Shown: positions 22,761 to 33,534, counted from the first letter of the stretch. The stretch is DNA of 64,000 nucleotides from Anas platyrhynchos (GCF_047663525.1 NC_092617.1:1541501-1605500); one strand, 5' to 3'. The notes: a model not told the origin generated them from the sequence alone. Numbers and translations: made by a program.

Positions 22761-23090
22761 GGTGTCAAGAGCCTGCAGATGTGTCCTGCCACATGCTGCC
22801 CTCTGTTGTTGGCTCCTCAGTGCCTCCAAGCCCTCTCTCCTTCTCTGCTCTCCCCGTGCCACCTGCGGTCAGAGCCCCCAGCCCTGCTGGGCTGTGCAGA
22901 GGAGCTGCTCCTGGGCACAGCTGTCTCTCTGCAGCACTGCCCACTTGCCAGGAGCTCCCCTTGGGCCCAGGAGCACGGCACAGCTCAGCAGCACAGCACC
23001 CGACCATAGCATTGCTTGCTCTGTGCCATTGGGCTCCCTTGAGGTGTCCCCAAGGCCTCAGGGCTGACAGCTCCCGAAGGCAGCAGGGTC
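22761..23090 (-). promoter_or_regulatory. Putative noncoding first exon and upstream module of OR-C
   Basis: Minus-strand donor CTTGACACC|GTGAGTCTG at 22761/22760, followed upstream by the same GC-rich block as at the other OR loci (AGAGACAGCTGTGCCCAGGA near 22910-22930, GGGGGCTCTGACCGCAGGTG near 22862-22885). The donor is GTGAGT rather than GTAAGT. Role inferred from conservation. Confidence 0.5.
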
Positions 23091-23296
23091 TCTGCTGGGG
23101 TGTGGTGTCTGAAGCATACCGAATTCATCACTGTCTGCCCTTCTCTGAACACAGGGGAGATGACTTTTACAAGGGCGATTTGTGTCCTTGGACTGTGGTT
23201 GTCAAACATGTCCTGTTGGGCAGTGAAACACCTCTGAGCTGTTAGCTCACACCCATTGTTCAGAAGCTTATTTGTTGAAATAGAGATGGTTTAAAA

Positions 23297-24310
23297 GGAC
23301 AAAAAATGAAGATATAAGAATACCTGTAACAATATTAATAAATAATAATGCATTTTATTATTGTTATAATGACACATATAAAGCAAGTGATGCACAGTGC
23401 AATTGCTCATCACATGCTGACCAATGCCCAACCAGTTTCCTGAAGCAGTGTTCCCTCCTAAACCTGGATAGCATGCATTATGTTCTCTTGTGCAGGAGCC
23501 ATGACCTTTCTTTGTTTGAGGGCAATACAAGCTTTCAGAAGGATTTGGAACATTTGCTTCCCTTTCTCAAATACTTCTGCTGCTGTGTTGCCCCATGGGA
23601 TGATGACATCAGTATGTTGGAGGTGTTCAGGAGCTTCCCTGTGTTCCAGGGTAGTTTGGATCAGCCCATGGCAAAAGTAGGGCTGTGTTTTCAGCCCTGG
23701 GGCTGTTGATTCCAGGTGGGCAGGACAACCTTCCATGTGAAAGCAAAGTGTGGCCTTTGTATTGCCGCTGAAGGGATGGAGAAAAATGCATTAGCAATAT
23801 TAATTGTGGCATAGCACTTGGCTGCCTTTGACTCCGGTTCGTACTGAATGAAATTCTAGCATGCCTGGCACAGCAGCACTCAGTGGTGGTGGGACTTCAT
23901 TCAAGCCACAGAATTGCACCGTTATCTTCCACTCACCATTAGAAGTTTGCACTGTCCATATGGGACTATTAAAGGGTGAGCAAGTGTTGCTGATCATTCC
24001 GTGGCTCTCCAGTCGATGAACCAGCTCATGGATGGGAATCAGGGAGTCTCTGTTAATGCAATATTGCCTTGGGCGCACTGTTGTGGTAGCGACTGGCACC
24101 TGCTGCTCATTGGCCATCAGCACCTCCACAGTGGGCAAGGTAGACAACTGTTTCCTGTCCTCTGTCTCCAAGACAGCTATGGCATAAGCCCACTAATACC
24201 CTTGTGGACCTTTGAAGTACCTGCTCCTGAAGTAGTCTATGCCAGGGTTACAAAGAGCCTCCAGGCCAGTGCCAATGGGTTGCACTGCGACTGGCCTCCC
24301 ACTCTATTCT
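23297..24310 (-). mobile_element. ERVL provirus remnant: LTR piece and RT region of pol
   Basis: Minus strand. Bases 23297-23440 match the central part of the ERVL LTR (GAGCAATTGCACTGTGCATC). From about 23458 to 24240 the translations are ERVL-type reverse transcriptase: CHGLIQTTLEHREAPEHLQ and HTDVIIPWGN, where the catalytic aspartate pair is no longer present, then NRDSLIPIHELVHRLESHG and SPFNSPIWTVQTSNGEW upstream. Stops and frame changes separate the blocks. The sequence between pol and the LTR is largely missing. A CR1 interrupts it at 24311. Confidence 0.85.
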
Positions 24311-24848
24311 GAGCAGGTGCAGCCTCACCTCGAGTACTGGGTGCAGTTCTGGGCACCACAGTACAAGAAGGACATTAAACTGTTGGAGAGTGTGCAGAGG
24401 AGGACAACGAAGATGGTGAAGGGCCTAGAGGGGAAGACGTGTGAGGAGCGGCTGAGTGCATTTGGCTTGTTCAGCCTGGAGAAGAGGAGGCTGAGGGGGG
24501 ACCTCATCACGGCCTACAACTTTCTCGTGAGGAGGAACAGAGAGGCAGGTGACCTATTCTCTGTAAACACCAGTGATAGGACCCGCGGGAATGGTGTTAA
24601 GCTGAGGCAGGGGAAATTTAGGCTGGACATCAGGAAGAGGTTCTTCAGCGAGAGGGTGGTTGCACACTGGAACAGGCTCCCCAGGGGTGTAGTCACTGCA
24701 CCAAGCCTGTCTGAATTTAAAAAGCGATCAGACTGTGCACTTAGTCACATGGTCTAAACTTTTGGGCAGACCTGTGTGGTGCCAGGAGTTGGACATGATT
24801 ATCCTTATGGGTCCTTCCAACTCAGGGTATTCTATGATTCTATGATTT
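24311..24848 (+). mobile_element. CR1 LINE 3' end inserted in the ERVL remnant
   Basis: Forward-strand CR1 with the C-terminal end of ORF2 ([30 protein letters not shown], [14 protein letters not shown], stop at about 24755). It is followed by the short 3' untranslated region and the diagnostic terminal repeats TATTCTATGATTCTATGATT at 24829-24848. It is 5'-truncated, as is usual for CR1. The subfamily looks the same as the long copy at 44960-47403. ERVL sequence continues on both sides. Confidence 0.93.
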
Positions 24849-25501
24849 CCCACTGTTCCCAGTTAGACTCACTTCAGCCTCCAGTGCAGTTAACTCTTGG
24901 GTTTGATGTGCCAGGCCAATAATCCTCAAAGTCCAATACACCCGATTGTCTTCTCCCTCCCCCAGGGTGGAGGCTGGGCCTCTCTAGTCCTGCTCATAGT
25001 ATTCTTTACTGTGTTTGGAGGATTGCCCACTAGAAAAGGGAGCAGCAAGTTTCTCAGAAGAACCACTTTTTGACAATCTTTTTTTCCTTGAACTTCATGT
25101 ATCTGTGCCTCTAAGGTGGAGGTCGATTTTTGCATCCCATTTTCTCATGGTCGACCATCAAAACCACAGGATGGAACCTGGTATGTACCCACTCTATCAC
25201 CTTTCTTGAGCAGAGGGATGCTTACATCTGGTAGCTGAGCTATTGGTTCGTGCAGGTGGGGAGGAAGCCGTATTCTCTTGTAGTTGTTGAACCTCTTGGG
25301 AAAGATTCTTTCTGGACAAGACACAGGACCATAGGGAAGATGAGAGACTTGCTTTGTAATGCCATAGTTGGCTAGCCAATTCATCCACCATGGGTTTCTC
25401 TTTGTCTTTCCAGGTCATTACTGCCAATGCGTTGGCATATGATGATGGTGTGCTCTGTACAAACTCCTGCCCCATGGGTCATGTACACTTGACTTCATCT
25501 G
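24849..25501 (-). mobile_element. ERVL provirus remnant, internal region between gag and RT
   Basis: Continuation of the decayed minus-strand ERVL. The frame 25197-25475 (MGQEFVQSTPSSYANALAVM and on) and the overlapping frame 25145-25384 (PHLHEPIAQLPDVSIPLLKK) lie, in the minus orientation, between the gag remnant at 32338-33300 and the RT at 23458-24240. The exact domain is uncertain. The last five bases, ATCTG (25497-25501), are the left target duplication of the gammaretrovirus-like provirus. Confidence 0.65.
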
Positions 25502-26126
25502 TGTAATACACAATAAATGTTTGTTCATTGTCTTTTGTATTATAAAACCAAGGAGTTCTGTTTGAGGAACGGGAGTTGTGAAAACTCCCTGCTGAAGTAA
25601 GGAGCTGTATAATGCTTGGCTAGACACTATGAAAATTCTTTTGCTTAATGTAACAAAAAAGAGACCCCCCCCTCCCCCTTCTCTCCTTCTGCATCTCAGT
25701 TGCCTCTTTTGTTTAAAGACCCTGCTGCAAAGCTCATGTAACCATCTCCTGATAAGTTGCTAAACTAGTGTATCAACATCCTGCCTTTCTGTCTCACGCT
25801 GGGCCAACATGACCAAATAAAAAAAGAAGTTGAACCACAACGCCGAGGAAGACTATGGCCTTCATCTTCACGACCACCAGAGGGACAGAGATGACCCCCT
25901 AGCAACAGCGCGCGCAGTCGCAGAATATACCAGGATGTGCTGCGTAATCCCAGAATTACCAAGATATAAAAAGGGACCCTGGCGGGGGTGAGGTGCGCAC
26001 CATTGGCGGAGCCGAGACTCCCCGGCCGCCCAGCGCTGTTTTTCTTGCTGTTGCTTACTCAATAAATTCCTTTCTATCATTAATGCAATGCTCTCTGAAA
26101 ATTAATTAAGGGGGCAACTTATAACA
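25502..26126 (+). repeat. 5' LTR of the provirus (family A)
   Basis: Begins TGTAATACACAATAAATG and ends CAACTTATAACA. TATAAA lies at 25965-25970 and a polyadenylation signal AATAAA at 26061-26066, giving a U3-R-U5 order. It is 625 bp against 619 bp for the 3' LTR; the difference is mainly an extra AATT near 26102-26105 and the C-run near 25665. Confidence 0.95.
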
Positions 26127-26130
26127 AATT

Positions 26131-26148
26131 TGGTGCCGTGACTCGGAT
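26131..26148 (+). other. Primer binding site complementary to tRNA-His
   Basis: TGGTGCCGTGACTCGGAT starts four bases after the LTR end. It is the complement of the 3' 18 bases of vertebrate tRNA-His (ending in CCA), the primer that would start minus-strand DNA synthesis. The match appears perfect. Confidence 0.9.
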
Positions 26149-26582
26149 GAAGGCAATCTGATTGAAAGACCTTCGGAGGGGGCGCCCTGCTGATTTCAGC
26201 GGCCTTCGCTAGGATTACTTTCATTCAAATCCTTCACCGATGAACCCTAAATTCGGCAGCAAGCAAATAAAGCCGGCAACCCCTAGTAATCTTTGTGCAC
26301 GAAGACCGAACAAAGACTCAGGAGTGAGTAAGAATAGGCCAGTGATCCGTTCGGTTGGGGTTGGGTATCCTGGAGCATTGTGAGACGTCCAATTGCGGAC
26401 GAAGCGAGTGCGGACCCCTCGGTAGTGCAGTTCCCACATCCCGCGAAGGACTGGGCCATGAAAAGGGGGAAGCGATTTGTGTGTGTGTGTGTGAAGGCGC
26501 TCCAGAAGATGGGACAGAAGAAGAGTAAGCCTTCTGGTCCCATGGGCGGGGTAACGTCTGATGTTAGGTTACCCCGGGATTA

Positions 26583-27089
26583 ATGATTAAAAATTGGGAG
26601 GATTCCCCTTTTAGGCGGGGAAAGAATAAAGTAAAAATGATACATTATTGTGTTGAAGTTTGGGGTGGTAAACAGATTCGAGGAGACCACCTTTACTGGC
26701 CCATATTTGGGTCCTTTGAAGATTGGGTTTGCCAGGCCCTAAATATTTATGTAAACTCAAAGGAACCTTTTGGTTTGGAAGAAAGTGAATATGCACATTT
26801 GTGGATCAGCTTGGAAACTCGAGCCAATTTATATCCTCTAAAAGAAAAAGGAGGGGATGGGAGGCACAAGAAAAAACGAGAATTAGAGATCCCAGCCCCA
26901 CTGCCTCCCTATATTTCACCACCACCACCTGCAGCCCCTCCGACTCCTGGGCTTCCTAATCCGCAACCCCAGGGAGACTCTGATAGCGACTCTGACTCTA
27001 GCGCTCAGGGACCAGTGACTAGGAATATGTGGCTGTCCCCATTAACTCCGGGGACGTCCGAGACTTTAAGAAAGACAGGAGGAGGGTAA
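26583..27089 (+). pseudogene. gag remnant: matrix-like region and proline-rich segment
   Basis: Open frame of 168 codons. The first ~95 residues have the spacing and tryptophans of gammaretroviral matrix (a WPIFGSFEDWV block at about residue 40, then LNIYVN). A lysine-rich stretch follows, then a proline-rich segment with PPYISPPPPA, resembling the late-domain region, and an acidic serine run (DSDSDSDSS). It stops at 27089 where a full gag would continue into capsid, so it is truncated. The true gag start may lie further upstream, as no N-myristoylation glycine follows this ATG. Confidence 0.75.
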
Positions 27090-28345
27090 GCGAGCTTTAA
27101 TGGCAACTGGCATAATGTTTCCAGCTGCTGAGGAATAATTCTAACTGGAATAATAACTGTACATTGTATATTGTATATATAAAAGCCCGGGCATTTTTGT
27201 TAAAGTGTTCTTTTATACATATGTTAATATGTAAATATGAAAATATAAGAACTGCCATTGAGGTGTATGTCTAAGGAAACAAAATTTGCCCAGGCATATT
27301 ATCGGCTCATCAGGTTTAAATGTTCCCAGTGTAATTGTCTACAAGCAGTTAATTTACAGTGGTCTGATTTTACTTGTGTATCTATATATTGTGGATTTTG
27401 GAGGGATTGGGATTGACTAGTAAAGAGCTTCTAGGAAAACGGAGGAATATTAACCACTGTAGATTACAATAGGAAAAGTTCAAAGCAAAGAAATCCCGAG
27501 GAAATGCCTCCTAGGATGAATACTAACACATTGGAGGGATATAGTGGGGTGACAGTGTACAGAGAGTAAAAGAACTCTTATCAAATATTGTAATCAGTGG
27601 TGGCCACTTTATAAACTAGAGGATGGAGCGGAGTGGCCCCTAAATGGAAGTATTAATTATAACACCATATTACAGTCAATGTTGTTTTTGTGGAAAGAAG
27701 GAAAACAGGATGAAATGTTGTATATTGATGTTGTTTCAGCATCTTGGAGGGAAAAGGTATGGAATTAAGTTGGCCCCTGACTGAGCCTTTGATGTCGGCA
27801 TTAGAAAAGTAAAGGCTAGAGAAACATAAAGGAAGTGTTAAAAGGTTTGTTGAAAGTGTTAAAGGTATTCCATGTTGAATGAGCAGGGAAAGGTGATGTA
27901 GGCATTATCTAAGTAACAGTCTAGAAGTTTTGGTATATTTGCATATTTGCTGTGGTGTTTGGTCAGTTTCCCAAGCATCGGGGAGGGGGGAACAGCCTGC
28001 TCCACCAGGGGCCTCTCCAGCGGCCGCAGGGGGGCTTTGGCTCCAGCGCCTGGAGTGCCTCCTCCCCCTCCTTCTGCACAGACTTTGGTGTCTGCGGGGG
28101 GGTTTCTCGCTCTCCCAACTGCTGTTGAGCAGCAGGGTTTTGTTTGTTTCTTTGTTTGTTTGTTTTTGTGGATGTGCTCTCACAGAGGCATGGACTGTGT
28201 TGCTATGGCTTGGGCAGCAGTGGGCCTCTTTAGGGCCAGATGAAATTGTCCCTTATCTACCACGGGGAGGTTTCTGTTTTGTTTTGTTTCTTTTTTTTCA
28301 CGGGGGCTGCCACTGCAGTTTCCCACCCCCACACCCGTCACACAC
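27090..28345 (+). other. Provirus interior without intact genes (former gag)
   Basis: AT-rich to about 27930 with stops in all frames, apart from short open pieces such as 27267-27416. At about 27975-28130 the composition changes sharply to GC-rich (CAGCGGCCGCAGGGGGG), followed by T-rich tracts (28140-28170 and 28270-28300). I cannot assign capsid or nucleocapsid motifs, and no CCHC zinc knuckle is seen. Confidence 0.6.
27267..27416 (+). CDS. Small open frame of 49 codons inside the provirus, unknown
   Basis: ATG at 27267 to TGA at 27414. The predicted peptide is aromatic and cysteine-rich, with a CSQCNC motif at residues 19-24 and CVSIYC at 37-42, a spacing that could bind a metal. It lies between the matrix-like frame and the protease remnant. 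I do not recognise it. It may simply be a surviving scrap of gag or a chance frame, and no start context or conservation can be judged here. Confidence 0.25.
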   Translation: MSKETKFAQAYYRLIRFKCSQCNCLQAVNLQWSDFTCVSIYCGFWRDWD

Positions 28346-28349
28346 CTCG

Positions 28350-28612
28350 AACCTTGCCATCAAACCCAATATACTGGGACAGCTAAGTCATTACTGACTT
28401 GTAAAGTATCAGGGATTAAATTAACTAATGAAACCCTAAATGTGATGGAGGTAGAAGGGACTGGGATAACAGTGCCACTTTTGGGGGATACCAAGCTGAG
28501 ACTAGGGGATAAAATGATCACTGGGCAATTATTGTATGTATCCAAGGCAGAGACTAACTTGTTGGGAAGGGATTTGATGATTAAATTGGGCATTCAACTA
28601 GTAAATTGTTAG
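28350..28612 (+). pseudogene. Retroviral protease remnant
   Basis: In the frame ending at TAG 28610-28612 the C-terminal half of a retroviral aspartic protease is clear, including NLLGRDLMIKLGI. The catalytic triad position upstream reads YTGT (28370-28381) where DTGA is expected, so the essential aspartate is lost. No start is present; the original would have been made as part of a gag-pol precursor. Confidence 0.75.
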
Positions 28613-28865
28613 ACTGGAATAACAGTGTTATTAATGGAGTACTCTCTGGCCCTGAGAGCAAACATACATTTATATTCACCTCTGACTAGAAAGACCCTGA
28701 AATGGGGGCGGAAGCAACAATATAGGTGGACAATTTTACCTCAGGGGTTTACAGGGCCACCTATCTATTTGGGTAAATTCTAAAAAAGATTTTGGAGCAA
28801 ATACAACCTCCCAAGGAGGTATTAATGTTACAAATATGTGGATCATTTTAAGGAAAATCGATACT
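28613..28865 (+). pseudogene. Reverse transcriptase remnant with core deletion
   Basis: Short in-frame islands resemble gammaretroviral RT: WTILPQGFTGPP near 28728-28763, and after a deletion a region near 28823-28850 where the YVDD active-site box would fall. A frame change falls within it and the box reads YVDH. Most of the RT, and the RNase H domain, are absent. Confidence 0.65.
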
Positions 28866-29660
28866 CCCTGATGGGAGAGAAATGCTGAATAAAGTGATAA
28901 TAAGGCAAATATTAACTGTTTTACATCAGAAGAGTCATTGGGAGGTGCAAGCAATGTGTGATGTTGTTCTAAGAAAGCATGTCTGTGTAGGAATATGTAT
29001 TTTAGGGAAGCACACATGCAGAGGATGTACTATATGTCAATGTGTAAATAAAAAGGTCTTCTGTAACCTATTTAGAGGGGGACGGGAGCCAGGGTTTTGA
29101 CCTTTCCAAAGTATACAGGTAGACTTTACTGAGTTACTTGTTTGTCCTAACTGACCACGTGACTGAATGGGTGTAAAGCTTTACTGCAAGGATTAAAGCA
29201 GGCCTTAGAGATTGAGTGGGATTTTCACAGCCCCTGGCACCCCTCCTCTTCTGGAAAGGAAGAGCGAATGAATGGTGAAATTAAGAAACAACTAACAAAA
29301 CTTGTGCTGAAAACTAAGGCTTCTTGGGTAAAATGCTTACCTCTTGCACTGTTAAACATATGGACACAGCCCAGAACTGATGTAGGAATTTCTCCTTTTA
29401 AAATGCTATATGGTATGCCCTATGACTTGGAATTGCCACTTGATCACCATCAATTCTAATTAAGACTTGGAAAGAGACTGCTTTAACACCACGATGGGGA
29501 AGGCCCTTATGTTGTTTTGCTTACCACAGAAACGGCTATTCGAACTGTGGAGAAAGGATGGACGCATGCCAGCCGTGTGAAAGGACCAATCCGGGAAGGT
29601 AAATGGGAGGCAGCTCCAGGCCCTGACGACTTGAAGCTGACACTAAGATGGACTCGATAA
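28866..29660 (+). pseudogene. Integrase remnant and 3' end of pol
   Basis: The frame 28882-29100 carries an HHCC-type zinc-binding pattern (HQKSH about 20 codons in, then CRGCTICQC near the end). The catalytic core at 29100-29230 has several stops. The frame 29268-29459 corresponds to the end of the core and start of the C-terminal domain (TQPRTDVGISPFKMLYGMPY). A final piece at 29490-29660 (VVLLTTETAIRTVEKGWTHA) ends near the pol stop. Confidence 0.75.
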
Positions 29661-29846
29661 GTATTGTATATTATCTGTGTATTGTGGGAAGGGGAGGAGG
29701 CCCTGTTTCAAAGGCTCCCTAGTAGGTTCCCCTGAAGAACACTGCTGCTGCCAAGAAGAACCGATACCTTGTAGTTCGCTGCAACCGAACTGACAAGCGA
29801 GGCAGAGAAGTGAAAACGGTGGGGGACTGAGGGGCCGACAATTTAG

Positions 29847-31692
29847 ATGGGCTCTGACCACCTCCTACGATACATGGGAGTCAGTATCATCATTTTGGTC
29901 AGCTATGGGTCTGCGCATCCCCATCAGCCTTTTAAATGGAGCTTGATCAGATGGAAGGATCAGTTCATCATCCAGCAAACAATGACAGCGGGTGCTCCCA
30001 GTTTCCGCATCACATTATGTGACCTGGTGTTAGTGCAGCCATGCTTTAACCGATCAGGATTTTATTTCTGCCCAAGTTCTAACCCAGGAAAGGGGTACTG
30101 TAATTACCCAAACATGTATTATTGTGCATACTGGGGGTGTGAAACCATTGCTACGGACTGGACACTCGGGGCTGGTCGGAATAAATTCTTACAAGTGGGA
30201 TATGGGCCGCAAAGTTGTAACCAACAAGCAGGTCCCTGTTACAGGTGGTGAGGGCATGGTATAGGGTATACAGGAACCTTCCATGGAAATAAAGAAATTT
30301 GCAAGGTTCTATATATAAATGTAACAAACTTGGACAATACTAGCTGGATACTAGGAAATGTGAGGTGTCAGATTTTACAAACACAGAACAGATAGGGGAG
30401 GACTCGTACTAATAAAAAGGAGGATGCTGATAGGCCCCAGGCAGTAGGACCAAATGAGGTATTGTCAGAAAATGTCCAGGGAATCCAGCCTGTGGAAAAT
30501 ACTACAGTGCCAACCCTCGGCAGCCCTACGAGCTCAGGTAAAGCCGAGAATGATAACATAGCTGAGAATAACATATGGGGGGGTCATGAATGCCAGCTAC
30601 CAATTATTAAACAAAACAAACCCAAATGTAACAAAACACTGTTGATTATGCTTTAGTATAAGGCCTTCATATTATGATGCTATCGGGAATCCTGGGGAGC
30701 CCTCCCGCACAAACGAGAACAACCCTCTACAATACAGTTGGGGAAAAGACATAAGGGTAACACTAACACAAGTCAATGGAGGTGGTAGGTGTGTGTGCAC
30801 GGTTCCTAGTGGGAAGTGTCACCTACGTAATATCAAGGAGAATGGAAAACAATCAGCCGAGTGGTTAATCCCAGCCAACAACGCTAGGTGGGTTTGTTTG
30901 TGAGTGGGCATAACTCCTTGTCTATCACTAAAACTCTTTAGTGAGTCTCGTGATTTCTGTATACAGGTGATAATTATACCAAGGATTCTATACCACCCTG
31001 AGGATTATGTATACACCCAGACACAGTGGAAAGTCATCATCTGGAAAGACAGGAACCATTCACGGCTCTAACTTTGGCCACCCTAATAATCCTGGGAGGA
31101 GCTGGAATGAGGACCAGGGTAGCCTCATTGGTTAAACAAAATCAAGAATTTACTTCCTTATGCATTGCGGTGGACGAGGACCTGACCCAAATTGAACAAT
31201 CCATCTCGGCCCTGGAAAACCTATCAGGTCTCTTTCAGAGGTAGTGTTACAAAATTTTATGGGATTAGATTTGGTATTTTTTTACAATAGGGCGGGCTGT
31301 GTGCAGCCCTGAAAGAGGAATGCTGTGTGTATGCTGATCACACTGTAGAGGTAAGAGATACAATGGCAAGACCCAGGGAAGGGTTGAAAAAAAAAAAAAG
31401 GGAAACGGGAGAATGAAGCCCGACAGTGCTGGTACGAATCTTGGTTTAATTATTCACCTTGGCTTACTACTTTATTAACAATAACAGGACCTTTGTTGTT
31501 CTTAATAATAGCACTAACCTTTGGACCATGTATTTTTAATGAATTGATTGCGATTGTAAAGGGACATTTAGAAGCGGCACATTTAATGCTCATACATGCC
31601 AGATACGAGCCAATAAGTACCAACGAAGGAATCGAGGAAACATTAGTTCTTAGTAGCCAGGCATTGCCAAGATTCAATGAACAAAATGAGTA
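29847..31692 (+). pseudogene. Envelope gene remnant (surface and transmembrane parts)
   Basis: Described in fragments only. The frame 29847-30251 starts with a signal-peptide-like hydrophobic segment and continues into a cysteine-rich surface-subunit start (YYCAYWGCETIA near codon 95), then stops at 30251. Further surface pieces lie at 30250-30660 and 30720-31020. The transmembrane subunit begins near 31026-31244 with a fusion-peptide-like stretch and heptad region. A CX6CC motif is present at 31300-31326 in another frame, and the membrane anchor and cytoplasmic tail follow at about 31441-31692. At least four frame breaks separate these parts, so no functional envelope is encoded. Confidence 0.8.
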
Positions 31693-31695
31693 ACT

Positions 31696-31713
31696 AAAAG
31701 AAAAAGGAGAGAT
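31696..31713 (+). other. Polypurine tract of the provirus
   Basis: An almost pure purine run (AAAAGAAAAAGGAGAGA) ends one or two bases before the 3' LTR at 31714, the usual primer site for plus-strand DNA synthesis. Confidence 0.85.
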
Positions 31714-32332
31714 TGTAATACACAATAAATGTTTGTTCATTGTCTTTTGTATTATAAAACCAAGGAGTTCTGTTTGAGGAACGGGAGTTGTGAAAACTCC
31801 CTGCTGAAGTAAGGAGCTGTATAATGCTTGGCTAGACACTATGAAAATTCTTTTGCTTAATGTAACAAAAAAGAGACCCCCCCCCCCCTTCTCTCCTTCT
31901 GCATCTCAGTTGCCTCTTTTGTTTAAAGACCCTGCTGCAAAGCTCATGTAACCATCTCCTGATAAGTTGCTAAACTAGTGTATCAACATCCTGCCTTTCT
32001 GTCTCACGCTGGGCCAACATGACCAAATAAAAAAAGAAGTTGAACCACAACGCCGAGAAAGACTATGGCCTTCATCTTCACGACCACCAGAGGGACAGAG
32101 ATGACCCCCTAGCAACAGCGCGCGCAGTCGCAGAATATACCAGGATGTGCTGCGTAATCCCAGAATTACCAAGATATAAAAAGGGACCCTGGCGGGGGTG
32201 AGGTGCGCACCATTGGCGGAGCCGAGACTCCCCGGCCGCCCAGCGCTGTTTTTCTTGCTGTTGCTTACTCAATAAATTCCTTTCTATTATTAATGCAATG
32301 CTCTCTGAAAATTAAGGGGGCAACTTATAACA
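31714..32332 (+). repeat. 3' LTR of the provirus (family A)
   Basis: 619 bp, nearly identical to the 5' LTR, with TATAAA at about 32175-32180 and AATAAA at about 32271-32276. The right target duplication ATCTG follows at 32333-32337, after which the interrupted ERVL sequence resumes. Confidence 0.95.
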
Positions 32333-32337
32333 ATCTG

Positions 32338-33300
32338 GATCTTTGGATAGCTGTTTGTTACCTAGGTTTATACAAATCGCCTTCAGTATGTCTAATTTCC
32401 TCAGGAACGGATATCCCTCTGCATGGTGGTCCACTTTCCTGGTTGACATACAAGATCTTCTTTAAAGGGGTACCTTTCCTTCAAGCATGATGGGAGTAAG
32501 TTCCTTGTGCCCTTTTCCAATGGCTTTGTCAATCACCCCTTTCCTAGAGGGGGATTCTGTCTGCTTGGCTTCCCTGCCCTCTAATTCCAGGCTATTGGCC
32601 CTTTTCTCCCACCACTGGAGCAGCCAGCTGACAATGTGCTCACTGACATGATGGCTAAAATATTTTCCCATATCTCATAGCTTACCCTGGAAAAGGGATA
32701 GCTTGGTTTCTGATGTTTATATAATCTCTTTGTCTTTGTCCTCCTGCTTCCAAGATGTCCCAACTTTGGAGAAACCTGTCTCATCTTCTTCTTCCTCCTT
32801 TCTTGCCTGGGTAGGAGTTTCTTTCCTCTCTAAAGAAAAACTGACTTTCACACCCATTGTTTTCTCTTGCATGTAGAGGCAACCGATACTGGCACAGGCT
32901 GGTTCTCTGGCCCAGCCATGGAACCCATTGCAGGTGCTGGAGAGGCTGCAGGGCCCAACACAGGACTTGTTCTGGCTGCAGGGCCTTTTGGATGAGTTGG
33001 AGCGGCTGCAGTGCCTATTGCAGGTTTGGGAGTGGCTATAGGGCCTGTCACGTGTGTCAGTTTAACTTTGGGCCCACCTCAGGAGCCAGAGTGTCTGCAG
33101 GGCCTGTTGCATGGCTTGGAGTGGCTTTGGACAGGCTATATACCTGTCCTGGAGGAGAAGGGGGAGGTGCAGGAGAAAGGGAGAGGGAAGAAGTGGTGAA
33201 AAGCATCCCCCACTGTCCTTCCCAGTTCCACTCACCATCACCACCCACCCTGCATAGATTTACTCTCGAAAAGAAAAGGCAAAGAGTATAAAAGAGTGTA
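32338..33300 (-). mobile_element. ERVL provirus remnant, gag region
   Basis: Minus-strand continuation of the ERVL element interrupted at 25501. The frame 32848-33051 is an alanine-proline repeat region (PAARTSPVLGPAASPAPAMG) of the kind found in avian ERVL gag. The frame 32462-32671 (VSWLLQWWEKRANSLELEGREA) is the downstream gag part. Stops and frame changes separate them. Further 5' sequence is not identifiable beyond about 33300. Confidence 0.75.
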
Positions 33301-33534
33301 ATTCTAAATAATTTCTAAGAGCTGAAGAGATGGTTCCCAAGTTATGGAGGCGGCAATAATTTTATTCTATCAGAAATCAGTGTTATCCAATACAGCAAGG
33401 CAGTAACCTTAGACAAGTCCCCAGAACTGATAAACAGCATGACATGGAAGGCAAATAGTAAAGTGCTATGCAACACAATTCTGAAAACAAGCACAACAGA
33501 CCCCAGATCAAAAAGATCAACACTGTGATCAGCG

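Larger units (their letters stand above)
25502..32332 (+). mobile_element. Gammaretrovirus-like endogenous provirus, complete ends, decayed interior
   Basis: About 6.8 kb: 5' LTR 25502-26126, tRNA-His primer site, gag remnant, protease, polymerase and integrase remnants, envelope remnants, polypurine tract, 3' LTR 31714-32332. It is flanked by a perfect ATCTG duplication (25497-25501 and 32333-32337). The LTRs differ by only about three substitutions, a C-run length change and one 4-base indel, so the insertion is young. All genes are nevertheless interrupted: most of gag beyond the matrix part, the RT core and the integrase core are deleted or stopped. It probably arrived already defective and was mobilised in trans. 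It is inserted into an older ERVL remnant. Described only; it encodes no complete viral protein. Confidence 0.95.

Noticed and set aside
22694..23245. 183-codon forward frame
   Set aside because: Falls in the conserved noncoding OR upstream module, antisense to the inferred first exon; not conserved as protein among the modules.
24848..25501. Host gene interrupted by the provirus
   Set aside because: The flanks read as ERVL internal sequence in the same minus orientation on both sides.
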